This document shows positions 1-10,090 of a DNA stretch of 64,000 nt, one piece after another (the stretch's first letter is position 1; every line of letters begins with the position of its first letter). Both the position numbers and the translations under genes were made by a program. The notes below the pieces were generated by a model. That model ran no database searches. It was not told where the DNA came from and saw only the letters and a list, made by a program, of their open reading frames with translations. The stretch comes from Paraburkholderia fynbosensis (GTDB taxonomy: Bacteria; Pseudomonadota; Gammaproteobacteria; Burkholderiales; Burkholderiaceae). The stretch spans positions 355,427 through 419,426 of the forward strand of contig NZ_CADIKI010000004.1 in assembly GCF_902859935.1 (NCBI RefSeq). The letters run 5' to 3'.

Positions 1-1
1 C

Positions 2-703
2 GCGACCGGCGCGCGACCCGATCTCGCGAAGGAGATGGGTTTCATCGGCGGCAAGCTGCCTTTGCAGCACGGTCCTGCCGAAGGTGAAACCGGTCTCAAA
101 CAGAATCTGGAGAAGCTCGCCGACATGCGCAGCCGCGTCGGCGACGATTTCTGGCTGATGTACGACTGCTGGATGAGCCTCGACGTGCGCTACGCGACGC
201 GGCTCGCGCAAGGCGCGCACGAATACGGCCTGAAATGGATCGAGGAATGTCTGCCGCCCGACGACTACTGGGGTTACGCCGAACTGCGCCGCAACGTGCC
301 ACGCGGCATGATGGTGTCCACCGGCGAACACGAGGCGACGCGCTGGGGTTTCCGCATGCTGCTGGAGATGGAGTGCTGCGATCTGATCCAGCCGGATGTC
401 GGCTGGTGCGGCGGCATCACCGAGTTGATCAAGATTTCCGCGCTCGCTGATGCGCACAATGTGATGGTGGTGCCGCACGGTTCGTCGGTGTACAGCTATC
501 ACTTCGTCGTCACGCGGCACAACTCGCCGTTCGCCGAGTTCCTGATGATGGCGCCGAAGGCCGACGAAGTCGTGCCGATGTTCACGCCGCTTCTGCTCGA
601 CGAGCCGGTACCCGTGAATGGCCGGATGAAGGTGCCGGACACGCCGGGCTTCGGCGTGAGATTGAATCCCGAATGCGCGTTGGTGCGGCCTTATCCACGT
701 TGA
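2..703 (+). CDS. rhmD: L-rhamnonate dehydratase (partial, N-terminus outside window)
   Basis: The open frame runs in from the window edge, so only about 233 C-terminal residues of a roughly 390-residue enolase-superfamily protein are seen. The visible part carries the barrel residues of rhamnonate dehydratases: the Asp of DCWMSLD, the Glu of [10 protein letters not shown] and the Glu-His of [10 protein letters not shown] for Mg2+ and catalysis, then QPDVGWCGG and the His of VPHGSSVY. The enzyme dehydrates L-rhamnonate to 2-keto-3-deoxy-L-rhamnonate in the cytoplasm. The next gene is a rhamnose dehydrogenase, and a lactonase and importer lie downstream, which fixes the pathway. The first internal ATG at 35 is not the start, because family-like sequence continues upstream of it. 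Confidence 0.93.
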   Translation, partial: ATGARPDLAKEMGFIGGKLPLQHGPAEGETGLKQNLEKLADMRSRVGDDFWLMYDCWMSLDVRYATRLAQGAHEYGLKWIEECLPPDDYWGYAELRRNVPRGMMVSTGEHEATRWGFRMLLEMECCDLIQPDVGWCGGITELIKISALADAHNVMVVPHGSSVYSYHFVVTRHNSPFAEFLMMAPKADEVVPMFTPLLLDEPVPVNGRMKVPDTPGFGVRLNPECALVRPYPR

Positions 704-793
704 ACCACGTTCAGGCGCGTTGAATGCGCGCGGAGTGAGCGTCGGCCGCACCTCGACGCTTGCAGTTTCGATGACCAGGCAAAGGAGAATGAC

Positions 794-1576
794 GTGCTGC
801 TCAAGGATAAGGTCGTGATCGTCACCGGCGGCTCGCGTGGCATCGGTCGCGCAATCGCCGTCGCGTGCGCCGCCGAAGGCGCGGACGTGGCGATCAACTA
901 CTGGGGCGATAACGACGCATCCTATGGACGCCGCTCCGCCGTCGCGGAGGTGGTCGAAGAAATAGAGGCGCTGGGGCGGCGCGTGATCGCTCTCGAGGGT
1001 AACGTCGCCGCGCGCGACACGGGCCAGCAACTCGTGCGCCAAACCGTCGAAGCATTCGGCAAGGTCGACGTGCTCGCGAGCAATGCGGGCATCTGCCCGT
1101 TCCATGCGTTTCTCGACATGCCGCCGGAGGTGCTGGAATCGACGGTGGCGGTCAATCTGAACGGCGCGTTTTACGTCACGCAAGCCGCCGCACAACAGAT
1201 GAAAAAGCAGGGCACGGGTGGCGCGATTGTCGCGACGAGTTCGATCAGCGCGTTGGTGGGCGGAGGCATGCAGACGCATTACACGCCGACCAAGGCGGGC
1301 GTGCATTCGCTGATGCAATCGTGCGCGGTCGCGTTGGGGCCGTACGGTATTCGCTGCAATTCGGTGATGCCGGGCACCATCGCGACCGACCTCAATGCGG
1401 AAGACCTCGCCGACGAAGCGAAGAAAGCGTACTTCGAAAAGCGCATTCCGCTTGGCCGCCTGGGACGTCCGGACGATGTCGCCGAGTGCGTCGTGTTTCT
1501 TGCGTCGGATCGCGCGCGTTATGTGACGGGTGCCGCGTTGCTGGTCGACGGCGGCTTGTTCGTCAATCTGCAGTAA
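794..1576 (+). CDS. L-rhamnose 1-dehydrogenase, SDR family
   Basis: A 260-residue classical short-chain dehydrogenase. The cofactor motif TGGSRGIGRA lies near residue 11, NAG is at about residue 100, and the catalytic Ser and YTPTK follow around residues 150-170. The closest match I recall is the bacterial NAD(P)-dependent L-rhamnose 1-dehydrogenase that makes L-rhamnono-lactone, the first step of the non-phosphorylating route. The start is GTG at 794, six bases after AAAGGAG; the ATG at 789 is out of frame. It follows rhmD by about 90 bases and is probably cotranscribed with it. SDR substrate specificity cannot be proved from sequence; the rhamnose call rests on the neighbours. Confidence 0.85.
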   Translation: MLLKDKVVIVTGGSRGIGRAIAVACAAEGADVAINYWGDNDASYGRRSAVAEVVEEIEALGRRVIALEGNVAARDTGQQLVRQTVEAFGKVDVLASNAGICPFHAFLDMPPEVLESTVAVNLNGAFYVTQAAAQQMKKQGTGGAIVATSSISALVGGGMQTHYTPTKAGVHSLMQSCAVALGPYGIRCNSVMPGTIATDLNAEDLADEAKKAYFEKRIPLGRLGRPDDVAECVVFLASDRARYVTGAALLVDGGLFVNLQ

Positions 1577-1621
1577 CGCGCGGAACGTGCGAACGTGCCA
1601 ATACTGCGCGCGATGCCGATT

Positions 1622-2629
1622 TCAATGCACCGGGTCGGGCGCGATCAGCGAGTCTGGAGCGGACAGCGCGGCGAGATCGTCGCCGTCGCGAGCGAGCGTG
1701 CGCGAGAATCCGCGCAACAGATCGATGAAACGCAGCGCCGGTTCGGCGAGCGCTTCCCCCTTGCGCGTGAGAATGCCGAATCCGGCAAGACTTTTGCCGA
1801 TTTCGAGCGGCAATGCGATCAGCAGCTTGCCGCGCAAATGATCACGCACGACCGACTCCGGCAGCATTGCGACCGCATCGTAGTTCTCGAGCAGTTGCAG
1901 CGTGGCGAAGATCGACGCGCATTCAGTCAGGTTGACCGGCGTGGCGAGTCCCGCACGCGCGAGCTCTTCCTCGAACAGCACGCGCGCCGGGCTGGTGACG
2001 GGTTGTGCGACCCATGGCCAGTCCACCAGTTCGGACAATGTGATGCGCGTGCGCTGCGCGAGCGGATGCACCGAACGCACGACCAGCAGCAAAGTCTCGC
2101 GCGCGAGCGGTTCGAAACCGAAGTCGTTGTGCTGCAGCGGACTGGTCAGGCGGCCAAGCGCGAGATCCACTTCGCGGCGATGCAGCAATTGCACGACCTG
2201 GTCGCTGGTTTCGCCGAGAATGCGCACGTTGAGCAATGGGCTTTCGGTTTTCAGCGCGGCCACCGACATCGCCAGCAGATCGGGCGCGGCGCCCATGATC
2301 GCGCCGACGGTCAATTGCCCATGACCGCCGCGGCGCTTGACGTCGAGGTCTTCGGCGAAGCGGGTCAATTCGGCGAGCGCGCGCCGCGCGTAAGCAAGCG
2401 TGACGACGCCGAGCGGCGTGGGTGTCATGCCGCGCGCGTTGCGCTCGAACAGCAGGAAGCCGAACGCTTCTTCGATGTCGCCGAGCATGCGGCTCGCGCT
2501 CGGTTGCGCAACGTTGACGGCCTCGGCGGCCTGGTGGAGATTGCGCGTGTCGTCGAGGGCGACGAGCAACGCGAGATGCTTGAACTTGAGCCGGTTGACG
2601 AGTGCGACGGCAGCTGAATATTGGCTCAT
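1622..2629 (-). CDS. LysR-family transcriptional regulator
   Basis: 335 residues with an N-terminal winged helix-turn-helix (about residues 14-75: FKHLALLVALDDTRNLHQAA, then AQPSASRMLGDIEEAFG) and a periplasmic-binding-like effector domain to the C-terminus. It resembles the GbpR-type subgroup associated with sugar loci. It sits between the convergent rhmD/dehydrogenase genes and the divergent mutarotase-lactonase-ABC operon, with 130 bases shared with the latter. It is therefore the obvious candidate activator of rhamnose catabolism, probably responding to the sugar or a pathway intermediate. Effector and operators are inferred only. Confidence 0.88.
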   Translation of the reverse strand: MSQYSAAVALVNRLKFKHLALLVALDDTRNLHQAAEAVNVAQPSASRMLGDIEEAFGFLLFERNARGMTPTPLGVVTLAYARRALAELTRFAEDLDVKRRGGHGQLTVGAIMGAAPDLLAMSVAALKTESPLLNVRILGETSDQVVQLLHRREVDLALGRLTSPLQHNDFGFEPLARETLLLVVRSVHPLAQRTRITLSELVDWPWVAQPVTSPARVLFEEELARAGLATPVNLTECASIFATLQLLENYDAVAMLPESVVRDHLRGKLLIALPLEIGKSLAGFGILTRKGEALAEPALRFIDLLRGFSRTLARDGDDLAALSAPDSLIAPDPVH

Positions 2630-2676
2630 GGTCGGGGTGCGATTCGGTTTGTGGATCGCCCAATCCCAACTACGGA

Positions 2677-2706
2677 TTGAGTTGCTATCGACGCAGGAAT
2701 TATAGT
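2677..2706 (+). promoter_or_regulatory. Putative sigma-70 promoter of the rhaM operon
   Basis: TTGAGT at 2677-2682 and TATAGT at 2701-2706 are separated by 18 bases. They lie in the divergent gap between the LysR gene and the mutarotase gene, about 55 bases before its ATG. This is a good match to a vegetative promoter; activity is inferred. Confidence 0.45.
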
Positions 2707-2759
2707 CGCATCAGACGCTTCTCCGGAAAGCGCCCCAATACGACGGGAGACAGGCCGCA

Positions 2760-3083
2760 ATGGAAACAATCGCTTTCCGCATGGTGCTCAACCCCGGCAT
2801 GCGCGAGGAATACGAACGGCGTCACGCGCAAATCTGGCCTGAACTGGTTGATGCATTGCACCACGCCGGGGTGCGAGACTATCGGATTTTTTTCGATCCG
2901 GACTCGAACCATCTTTTCGCCATCCTGACGCGGACCTCCAATCACACGATGGACGAACTGCCGCAACTCGACGTGATGCGCAAATGGTGGGATTACATGG
3001 CCGACATCATGCAGACCGCGCCGGATCACACGCCGCTTCAGCAGTCGCTCGAACCGGTCTTTCATTTGAATTCGCTGAGCTGA
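2760..3083 (+). CDS. rhaM: L-rhamnose mutarotase
   Basis: 107 residues, the full length of the RhaM/RhaU family. It interconverts the alpha and beta anomers of L-rhamnose so that the dehydrogenase or transporter receives the right form. Family residues are visible: the His in ERRHAQIWPEL (about residue 22) and the Trp-Trp pair in MRKWWDYM near residue 75. ATG at 2760 follows GGGAGACAGG at a usable distance. It is the first gene of the operon leading into the lactonase and the ABC importer, and reads away from the LysR gene. Confidence 0.93.
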   Translation: METIAFRMVLNPGMREEYERRHAQIWPELVDALHHAGVRDYRIFFDPDSNHLFAILTRTSNHTMDELPQLDVMRKWWDYMADIMQTAPDHTPLQQSLEPVFHLNSLS

Positions 3084-3146
3084 CAGTTCACCGCGCGACC
3101 ACGTTAATTGACTTCGAAGTGACCCTCACCGGACGGAGAGTGCTGC

Positions 3147-4040
3147 ATGCAGGTTGTCGATTCGCATATCCACTTGTGGGATCTGAAGACGCATCGCTAT
3201 CCGTGGCTGGAAAACCCCGGCGTGTCGTTCGTGGGCGACGCGCGCGAGCTCAAGCATGACTACCTGCTCGACGATCTGCTCGGCGAAGCGGGCGATATCG
3301 ACGTACTGAAACTGGTGCACGTCGAGGCGAATCACGATCCCGCCGATCCGGTCGAAGAGACGCGCTGGCTGCAGTCCATCGCGGATCGCGCGGACTCGCG
3401 CGGCATGCCGAACGCGATCGTCGCGGCGGTCGATCTGTCCGCGTCGAATGCGCCCGCGCTGCTCGAGGCGCACGCGTCGTTCGCCAACACGCGCGGCATC
3501 CGGCAGATCCTGAACGTGCACGAGAACAAGCTGTTCGATTACGTCGGCCGTCATTTCATGCGCGAGCCGCAGTGGCGCGAACATTTCGCGCTGCTGCGCC
3601 GGTATGACATGTCGTTCGATCTGCAACTGTATCCGTCGCAAATGAAAGAGGCCGCTGCGCTGGCGCGTGCGCACGGTGACACGCTCTTCATCGTCAACCA
3701 CGCCGGTATGTTCGTGGATCGCAGCAGCGTCGCCGGGTATCGCGCGTGGCGCGACGGCATGCGCCTGCTCGCGGGCTGCCGCAACGTCGCGGTGAAGATC
3801 AGCGGGCTCGCGATGTTCGATCACCGCTGGACCGTCGAAAGCCTGCGGCCTTACGTGCTCGAAACGATCGATACCTTCGGCGTGGAGCGCGCGATGTTCG
3901 CGTCGAACTTCCCGGTCGACCGGCGGTTCGGCTCATATACGGACTTGTGGCGCGCGTATGCGGCGATCGTCGACGGTGCGAGCGTCGCGGACAAAGAGGC
4001 GTTGTTTCGCCGCAATGCCGAGCGGTGTTATCGAATCTGA
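3147..4040 (+). CDS. Amidohydrolase-family sugar lactonase (probable L-rhamnono-lactonase)
   Basis: 297 residues of the COG3618 amidohydrolase group, which includes L-fucono- and L-rhamnono-lactonases. The N-terminal DSHIHLWD metal motif, NHAG near residue 178 and the late ASNFPVD motif are all present. It should hydrolyse L-rhamnono-lactone, made by the dehydrogenase at 794, to L-rhamnonate, the substrate of the dehydratase at the window start. ATG at 3147 has GGAGAG upstream. The exact sugar specificity is inferred from the neighbours. Confidence 0.85.
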   Translation: MQVVDSHIHLWDLKTHRYPWLENPGVSFVGDARELKHDYLLDDLLGEAGDIDVLKLVHVEANHDPADPVEETRWLQSIADRADSRGMPNAIVAAVDLSASNAPALLEAHASFANTRGIRQILNVHENKLFDYVGRHFMREPQWREHFALLRRYDMSFDLQLYPSQMKEAAALARAHGDTLFIVNHAGMFVDRSSVAGYRAWRDGMRLLAGCRNVAVKISGLAMFDHRWTVESLRPYVLETIDTFGVERAMFASNFPVDRRFGSYTDLWRAYAAIVDGASVADKEALFRRNAERCYRI

Positions 4041-4102
4041 TGCGGCAGCAGGCGCATCACGGACGCACCCCGAACGCGAATAAGGAAAGAAGGAGACAGG
4101 CA

Positions 4103-5632
4103 GTGCAGCAACCCACATCCGCTGTGCCGAGGCTCGAACTGCGGCACGCGAGTAAATCATTCGGCCGCGTGCGTGCGCTATCCGACGGCGACCTCGCGCT
4201 CTGGCCGGGCGAAGTGCATGCGCTGCTCGGCGAGAACGGCGCGGGCAAGTCGACGCTCGTGAAGATTCTCGCCGGCGTGCATCAGCCGGACACCGGCGAG
4301 CTGCTGGTGGACGGTGCGGCGCGCCGGTTCGCGACGCCCGCCGAAGCGCGCGACGCCGGGCTCGCGGTGATCTACCAGGAACCGACGCTGTTCTTCGATC
4401 TGTCGATTGCGGAAAATATCTTCATGGGGCGGCAGCCGGTCGATCGCGTCGGGCGCATTCAATACGACGCGATGCGCCGCGAGGTGGACGGCCTGCTCGC
4501 CTCGCTCGGCGTCGATCTGCGCGCGGATCAATTGGTGCGTGGTCTGTCGATTGCCGATCAGCAGGTGATCGAAATTGCCAAGGCGCTGTCGCTGAACGCC
4601 AACGTGCTGATCATGGACGAACCCACGGCAGCGCTGTCGCTGCCCGAAGTGGAGCGGCTCTTCGCGATCGTACGCAAGCTGCGCGAGCGCGACGTCGCGA
4701 TTCTGTTCATCACGCACCGGCTCGACGAAGTATTCGCGCTGACACAACGCGTGACGATCATGCGCGACGGCGCGAAAGTGTTCGACGGACTGACCGCCGA
4801 TCTCACCACCGAGTCGATCGTGGCAAAGATGGTCGGCCGTGATCTGGAGACGTTCTATCCGAAGGCCGACTGCGCGCCCGGCGAGGTTCGGTTGTCGGTG
4901 CGCGGCCTCACGCGCGTGGGCGTCTTCAAGGACATTTCCTTCGACGTACGCGCGGGCGAGATCGTCGCGCTGGCCGGCCTCGTAGGCGCGGGACGCAGCG
5001 AAGTCGCGCGGGCGATCTTCGGCATCGATCCGCTCGATTCCGGCGAAGTCTGGCTCGGCGGCGAGCGCCTGGCGACGGGCCGGCCCGCCGCAGCGGTGCG
5101 CGCCGGCCTCGCGCTAGTGCCGGAGGACCGTCGTCAACAGGGCCTCGCGCTGGAACTGAGCATCGCGCGCAATGCCTCGATGACGGTGCTCGGGCGGCTC
5201 GTCAAACACGGTCTCATCTCGACGCGCAGCGAGACGGACCTCGCCAACCGGTGGGGCACGCGGCTGCGCCTGAAAGCAGGCGATCCGAACGCGCCGGTCG
5301 GCACGTTGTCGGGCGGCAATCAGCAGAAGGTCGTGCTCGGCAAGTGGCTCGCCACCGGCCCGAAAGTGCTGATCATCGACGAACCCACGCGCGGCATCGA
5401 CGTCGGCGCCAAAGCCGAGGTGTATGGCGCGCTGGCCGAGCTGGTGCACGACGGCATGGCCGTGCTGATGATTTCGAGTGAGTTGCCCGAAGTGCTCGGC
5501 ATGGCCGATCGCGTGCTGGTGATGCACGAGGGACGTATCAGCGCGGATATAGCGCGCGCCGATGCCGACGAGGAGCGCATCATGGGCGCCGCGCTCGGTC
5601 AACCGCTTCCTCCGCTGGGAGCCGCCGCATGA
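4103..5632 (+). CDS. rhaT: Rhamnose ABC importer, ATP-binding protein
   Basis: 509 residues with two fused ABC domains, as in RbsA-type sugar importers. Domain 1 has Walker [10 protein letters not shown] (about residue 40) and Walker [12 protein letters not shown]. Domain 2 has the degenerate Walker [10 protein letters not shown], the signature [15 protein letters not shown] and [13 protein letters not shown] chose GTG at 4103 (AGGAGACAGGCA upstream) although the frame is open much further back, because family homology begins just after it. The stop overlaps the next ATG by four bases. The symbol follows the Rhizobium rhaSTPQ nomenclature and is not the E. coli RhaT permease. The rhamnose call comes from its place in the locus. 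Confidence 0.88.
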   Translation: MQQPTSAVPRLELRHASKSFGRVRALSDGDLALWPGEVHALLGENGAGKSTLVKILAGVHQPDTGELLVDGAARRFATPAEARDAGLAVIYQEPTLFFDLSIAENIFMGRQPVDRVGRIQYDAMRREVDGLLASLGVDLRADQLVRGLSIADQQVIEIAKALSLNANVLIMDEPTAALSLPEVERLFAIVRKLRERDVAILFITHRLDEVFALTQRVTIMRDGAKVFDGLTADLTTESIVAKMVGRDLETFYPKADCAPGEVRLSVRGLTRVGVFKDISFDVRAGEIVALAGLVGAGRSEVARAIFGIDPLDSGEVWLGGERLATGRPAAAVRAGLALVPEDRRQQGLALELSIARNASMTVLGRLVKHGLISTRSETDLANRWGTRLRLKAGDPNAPVGTLSGGNQQKVVLGKWLATGPKVLIIDEPTRGIDVGAKAEVYGALAELVHDGMAVLMISSELPEVLGMADRVLVMHEGRISADIARADADEERIMGAALGQPLPPLGAAA

Positions 5633-6687
5633 TGCGCCATTCCTCGACTCATCCCGCGCCGGTTCAGCCGCCGCTGCCCAAACGCTCCGCCGGCACGCCC
5701 GGCGGCTTCGTCGCGAGCCTCGCGAAAAGCCGCGAGACCACGCTGTTCGTCGTGCTGGTTCTGCTGATCGTGGGGACGGGGCTCGCGAAGCCGCAGTTCC
5801 TGAATCTGCAGAATCTGCGCGACGTGCTGCTGAACGTGTCGATCATCAGCTTGCTGACGGCCGGCATGACCGTGGTGATTTTGATGCGCCATATCGATCT
5901 GTCGGTCGGCTCGACGGTCGGCATCAGCGCCTATGCGGTCGGCAGCCTGTACGTCGCGTTTCCGCATATGCCGGTGCTGGTGGCACTGGCGGCGGGGTTG
6001 GCGATCGGGCTCGTCGCGGGTGGCATCAACGCGCTGCTGGTCGCGGTGGGGCGCGTGCCTTCGCTGGTCGCCACGCTGTCCACGCTGTACATCTTTCGCG
6101 GCGCGGATTACGCATGGGTGCACGGCGGCCAGATCAACGCCACCAGTTTGCCCGACGCGTATTCGCGTCTCGCGACCGGCACGCTGCTCGGCATTCCGAA
6201 CCTCGCGCTGATCGCGCTCGTCGTGCTGGTCGGCCTCGCCGTGTACCTGAAGCAGTTTCGCGGCGGCCGCGAGCACTACGCGATCGGCTCGAATCCCGAA
6301 GCCGCGCGTCTGGCCGGCGTGAACGTCGAGCGGCGCGTGATGTCGGGCTTCCTGTTGTCCGGCGCGATTGCCGGTTTCGCGGGCGCGTTGTGGCTGGCCC
6401 GTTTCGGCACCGTCGACGCCAGCACCGCGAAGGGCATCGAATTGCAGGTGGTCGCGGCGGCGGTGGTCGGCAGTGTCGCGATCACGGGCGGCGTCGGCAC
6501 GATACTCGGCGCCACGCTCGGCGCGCTCGTGCTCGGCGTGATCAGCATCGCGCTGGTGGTGCTGCACGTGTCGCCGTTCTGGGAGCAGGCGATCGAAGGC
6601 GCGCTGATCGTCGCCGCCATCACCGTCGATACCTTGCTGGCCCGCTCCGTCGCCAAACGCATGATGAGGAAACGCGATCATGGCTAA
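5629..6687 (+). CDS. rhaP: Rhamnose ABC importer, permease 1
   Basis: 352 residues, a BPD_transp_2 (RbsC-type) inner-membrane permease with about eight to ten hydrophobic helices, including the family stretch [19 protein letters not shown]. It starts inside the ATPase stop (ATGA) and overlaps the second permease by eight bases, so the three proteins are translationally coupled. It pairs with the next gene to form the membrane channel. Confidence 0.88.
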   Translation: MMRHSSTHPAPVQPPLPKRSAGTPGGFVASLAKSRETTLFVVLVLLIVGTGLAKPQFLNLQNLRDVLLNVSIISLLTAGMTVVILMRHIDLSVGSTVGISAYAVGSLYVAFPHMPVLVALAAGLAIGLVAGGINALLVAVGRVPSLVATLSTLYIFRGADYAWVHGGQINATSLPDAYSRLATGTLLGIPNLALIALVVLVGLAVYLKQFRGGREHYAIGSNPEAARLAGVNVERRVMSGFLLSGAIAGFAGALWLARFGTVDASTAKGIELQVVAAAVVGSVAITGGVGTILGATLGALVLGVISIALVVLHVSPFWEQAIEGALIVAAITVDTLLARSVAKRMMRKRDHG

Positions 6688-7696
6688 ACCCGATTCCGCG
6701 CTGCTCACGCGCAAACGCGAAACGCCGTTGCAATGGGAAGTGTTGCTGGTGATCGTGCTGATCCTGTCGCTCGGACTCGGGCGCTGGCTGTCGCCCGTGT
6801 TCCTCACCGGCGCGAATCTGAGCAACGTGTTGGCCGATCTGACCGAAATCGCGTTGATGGCGCTGCCGATGACGCTCATCATCGTCGCCGCCGAAATCGA
6901 TCTGTCGGTCGCCTCGGTGCTGGGTGCGTCGAGCGCATTGATGGGCGTGCTGTGGCACATGGGCCTGCCGATGCCGGTCGTGATCGGACTCGTGCTGATC
7001 GCCGGCGCGTTGGCCGGCCTGCTGAACGGGCTCGTGATCGTCAAGCTCAATCTCCCTTCGCTCGCAGTGACCATCGGTACGCTCGCGCTGTTTCGCGGCC
7101 TCGCGTATGTGCTGCTCGGCGATCAGGCGGTGGCGGATTTTCCGCCGGCTTATACGGCCTTCGGCATGGACACGGTGGGGGTGAGTTTCATTCCGTTGCC
7201 GTTCGTCATCGTGATCGTCGGCGCGGTGCTGTTCACCGTGTTGCTGCAGTCCACCGCGTTCGGGCGCAGCCTCTATGCGATCGGCGCGAATCCAACGGCC
7301 GCCGCGTTCTCCGGCATCGAAGTGGCGAAGATCCGCTTGCGTCTGTTCGTGCTGTCCGGCGCGGTGAGCGCGCTGGCGGGCGTGGTCTACACGTTGCGCT
7401 TCACCAGCGCGCGCGGCGACAACGGCGAAGGCTTCGAGTTGTCGGTGATCGCGGCGGTGCTGTTCGGCGGCGTGAGCATCTTCGGCGGACGCGGTTCGAT
7501 GATCGGCGTGCTGCTGTCGCTGCTGATCATCGGCGTGCTGAAAAACGCGCTGACGCTCGACGACGTGTCCAGCGAAACGCTGACGGTCGTCACCGGTGTG
7601 CTACTGCTCGCTTCGGTGTTGATCCCGAATCTGGTTGCGCGCTGGCGTGCCGCGCGCGACCGGCGTTTCATCGCGAAGTCGGCCGCTTCTTCATAA
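6680..7696 (+). CDS. rhaQ: Rhamnose ABC importer, permease 2
   Basis: 338 residues, the second BPD_transp_2 permease, with the motif IIVAAEIDLSVASVLGASS near residue 70 and a late glycine-rich segment (FGGVSIFGGRGSM). It overlaps the preceding permease gene. Two different permeases are normal in rhamnose and AI-2 type importers, in contrast to the ribose system. Confidence 0.88.
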   Translation: MAKPDSALLTRKRETPLQWEVLLVIVLILSLGLGRWLSPVFLTGANLSNVLADLTEIALMALPMTLIIVAAEIDLSVASVLGASSALMGVLWHMGLPMPVVIGLVLIAGALAGLLNGLVIVKLNLPSLAVTIGTLALFRGLAYVLLGDQAVADFPPAYTAFGMDTVGVSFIPLPFVIVIVGAVLFTVLLQSTAFGRSLYAIGANPTAAAFSGIEVAKIRLRLFVLSGAVSALAGVVYTLRFTSARGDNGEGFELSVIAAVLFGGVSIFGGRGSMIGVLLSLLIIGVLKNALTLDDVSSETLTVVTGVLLLASVLIPNLVARWRAARDRRFIAKSAASS

Positions 7697-7780
7697 CGTT
7701 TCAAAGGCGCAGGCAAAAGCAGGTTCAACAACTGATAACCCGGACACCACCCCGTCCAACAACAAGGCAGGAGACACTTC

Positions 7781-8791
7781 ATGTTCAAACCTCTTCTACG
7801 TCACACCGGCACGGCCGCACTCTGCGCCGCGTTGCTCGCGGCCAGTTGCATGGCGTCGGCCGCCGAGCTGAAAAGCGGCCTGAAAATCGCCTTCGTGCCG
7901 AAGCAGATCAACAACCCGTACGAAGTGATCGCCGACGACGGCGGCATGGCCGCGATCAAGGAGTTCAAAGGCGTGGGCAAGGTGGTGGGGCCGTCGGATG
8001 CGGGCGCGTCGTCGCAGGTACAGTACATCAATACGCTGATCACGCAGCGTCAGGACGCGATCGTGATCGCCGCCAACGACGCGAATGCGGTCGTGCCGTA
8101 TCTGAAGAAAGCGATGGGGCAAGGCATCAAGGTGGTGACCTTCGACTCGGACACGGCGCCCGAGGGACGGCAACTGTTCGTCAATCAGGCGAACGCCGAA
8201 GGCATCGGCCGTGGCCAGGTGCAACTGGTATCGAAGCTGATGGGCGGCGAGGGCGAGTTCGCGGTGCTGTCGGCCACGCCGAACGCGACCAACCAGAACA
8301 CGTGGATCAAGTGGATGCAGGAGGAACTGAAGAAGCCCGAGTATTCGAAGATCAAGCTCGTGAAAATCGCCTACGGTAACGACGACGATCAGAAGTCGTT
8401 CGTCGAAACGCAGGGCCTGTTGCAGGCGTATCCGAACCTGAAGGCGATCGTCGCGCCAACCACAGTCGGCATTGCCGCGGCCGCGCGCTATATCTCGACG
8501 TCGTCGAGCAAGGGCAAGGTGGCGGTTACCGGTCTCGGTACGCCGAACCAGATGCGCGCGTTCGTGAAGAACGGCACCGTGAAAGCGTTCCAGCTGTGGG
8601 ACCCGAACCAGCTCGGCTACCTGGCGGCTTACGCTGCGGCGGCGCTGTCCTCGGGTGCGATCAGCGGCAAGGAGGGCGAGTCGTTCGACGCGGGCAAGCT
8701 CGGCAAGCGCACGATCGGGCCGCAAGGCGAAATCATTCTCGGACCGCCGACCACGTTCGACGCGAGCAATATCGACAACTTCAATTTCTAG
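7781..8791 (+). CDS. rhaS: Rhamnose ABC importer, periplasmic binding protein
   Basis: 336 residues: a Sec signal peptide (positive start, hydrophobic core, cleavage near ASA-AE at about residue 28), then a type-1 periplasmic sugar-binding fold. Characteristic segments include INNPYEVIADDG, IVIAANDANAVVPYL and VTFDSDTAPEGRQLFV. AGGAG lies seven bases before ATG at 7781. It closes the importer operon. It is not the E. coli RhaS activator, which is an unrelated AraC protein. Confidence 0.88.
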   Translation: MFKPLLRHTGTAALCAALLAASCMASAAELKSGLKIAFVPKQINNPYEVIADDGGMAAIKEFKGVGKVVGPSDAGASSQVQYINTLITQRQDAIVIAANDANAVVPYLKKAMGQGIKVVTFDSDTAPEGRQLFVNQANAEGIGRGQVQLVSKLMGGEGEFAVLSATPNATNQNTWIKWMQEELKKPEYSKIKLVKIAYGNDDDQKSFVETQGLLQAYPNLKAIVAPTTVGIAAAARYISTSSSKGKVAVTGLGTPNQMRAFVKNGTVKAFQLWDPNQLGYLAAYAAAALSSGAISGKEGESFDAGKLGKRTIGPQGEIILGPPTTFDASNIDNFNF

Positions 8792-8895
8792 TTCGGACTG
8801 CGTGAGATCCGTGCGATTTGCGGGGGCATCACGCATGTAACGAATCGATGCGCGAGGCGCGTTGGGCGGCGGGAGCCGCTCACGCGCCTTATCCG

Positions 8896-10080
8896 CTAGC
8901 GGCGAATCGCAAAGCGCTGCGCGTACGCGGCCGACGTCGCGCCGCTGCCCCACACCTCACCGTCGATCAACACCCGCGTCATCTGCTCATCAGGCACCGC
9001 CACGTTCACGCGTGAGGCCGCCTCGCGATACAACTGCGTCTGATTGATCCGCGCCGCGATCTGCGCGTAATCGGTGCGCGCGTCGATCATCCCCCAGCGT
9101 TCGAACTGCGTGAGAAACCATGCGCCTTCGAAGGGATGCGGATAGTTGACCGTGCCGTCGTCGAAGAATCGCACCGGCGGATTGCGCGGCGAGACGCAAG
9201 CGCTGTGGTGACCGGCGCCGATGCCCGCCTGTGCGCCGAGCCGCGCCGCGATCTGTGTCTCATCGATGCCGATGTAGTCGGGCCGCGCCAGCCAACGCGC
9301 GATGTCCTCGCGATGCCCCGCGCCGTCGAGCCAGCGGCACGCTTCGAGCATCGTCTGCACGAGCGCGCGCGACGCGTTCGGGTGTGTGTCGACGAAATCG
9401 CGCCGGCACGCGAGCACCTTCTCGGGATGATCGGGCCACACCTCGCTCGTGTACGCCACCGTTGTGCCGACCCGTTGCGCTTCGGCCAGCGCATTCCACG
9501 GTTCGCCGACACACAGGCCATCGAGCTTGTCGTCGGCGAGCGGCGCAACCATTTGCGGCGGCGGAATCACGACGCTCTCGATGTCGCGCAACGGATCGAT
9601 CCCCTGCGACGCGAGCCAGTAATACAGCCACATCGCATGTGTGCCAGTCGGGAAGGTCTGCGCGAACACCGGTTTGCGGCCGAGCGTCGCCAGCGCGCGA
9701 GGCAGCGTGCCGTGTTCGGCGAGCGCATCGGCGAGACGGTTCGACAGCGTGATAGCCTGGCCGTTGCGGTTGAGCACCATCAGCACCGCCATTTCCGTGC
9801 GCGGCGCACCGAGCCCGAGTTCCACGCCGTAGACGAGCCCGTACAGCGCGTGCGCCGCGTCGAGATCGCCGGACAGCAGTTTGTCGCGCACGGCCGCCCA
9901 TGACGGCTGACGCTGGAGTTCGAGCGTCAGGCCGTGCGCATGGCCGAACTCGAGCAGCTTCGCGGCGATGAGCGGCGCGGCGTCGGACAGCGCCACGAAG
10001 CCGAGCCGCAAATGGGTCTTTTCGAGCCGCCCCGAAGGAGGCGATGCGTACGGCGCGGCGAGGGGAGCGGGAGTAGTCAT
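8896..10080 (-). CDS. nasS: NasS-like cytoplasmic nitrate/nitrite sensor
   Basis: 394 residues of the NrtA/CmpA solute-binding fold but without a signal peptide, as expected of NasS. Visible family segments are LRLGFVALSDAAPLIAAK, DKLLSGDLDAAHALYG, FPTGTHAMWLYYWLA, CVGEPWNALA and VWPDHPEKVLACR. In the known NasS/NasT system, NasS binds the antiterminator NasT until nitrate or nitrite releases it. The ANTAR gene lies 10 bases upstream on the same strand. No nitrate reductase or transporter is near, so the pair must act in trans. Confidence 0.86.
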   Translation of the reverse strand: MTTPAPLAAPYASPPSGRLEKTHLRLGFVALSDAAPLIAAKLLEFGHAHGLTLELQRQPSWAAVRDKLLSGDLDAAHALYGLVYGVELGLGAPRTEMAVLMVLNRNGQAITLSNRLADALAEHGTLPRALATLGRKPVFAQTFPTGTHAMWLYYWLASQGIDPLRDIESVVIPPPQMVAPLADDKLDGLCVGEPWNALAEAQRVGTTVAYTSEVWPDHPEKVLACRRDFVDTHPNASRALVQTMLEACRWLDGAGHREDIARWLARPDYIGIDETQIAARLGAQAGIGAGHHSACVSPRNPPVRFFDDGTVNYPHPFEGAWFLTQFERWGMIDARTDYAQIAARINQTQLYREAASRVNVAVPDEQMTRVLIDGEVWGSGATSAAYAQRFAIRR

Positions 10081-10090
10081 GAGCGGCGCT

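Noticed and set aside
3746..4102. Upstream extension of the rhamnose ATPase
   Set aside because: It overlaps the lactonase in another frame and is Arg-rich shadow sequence; GTG at 4103 fits the family start.
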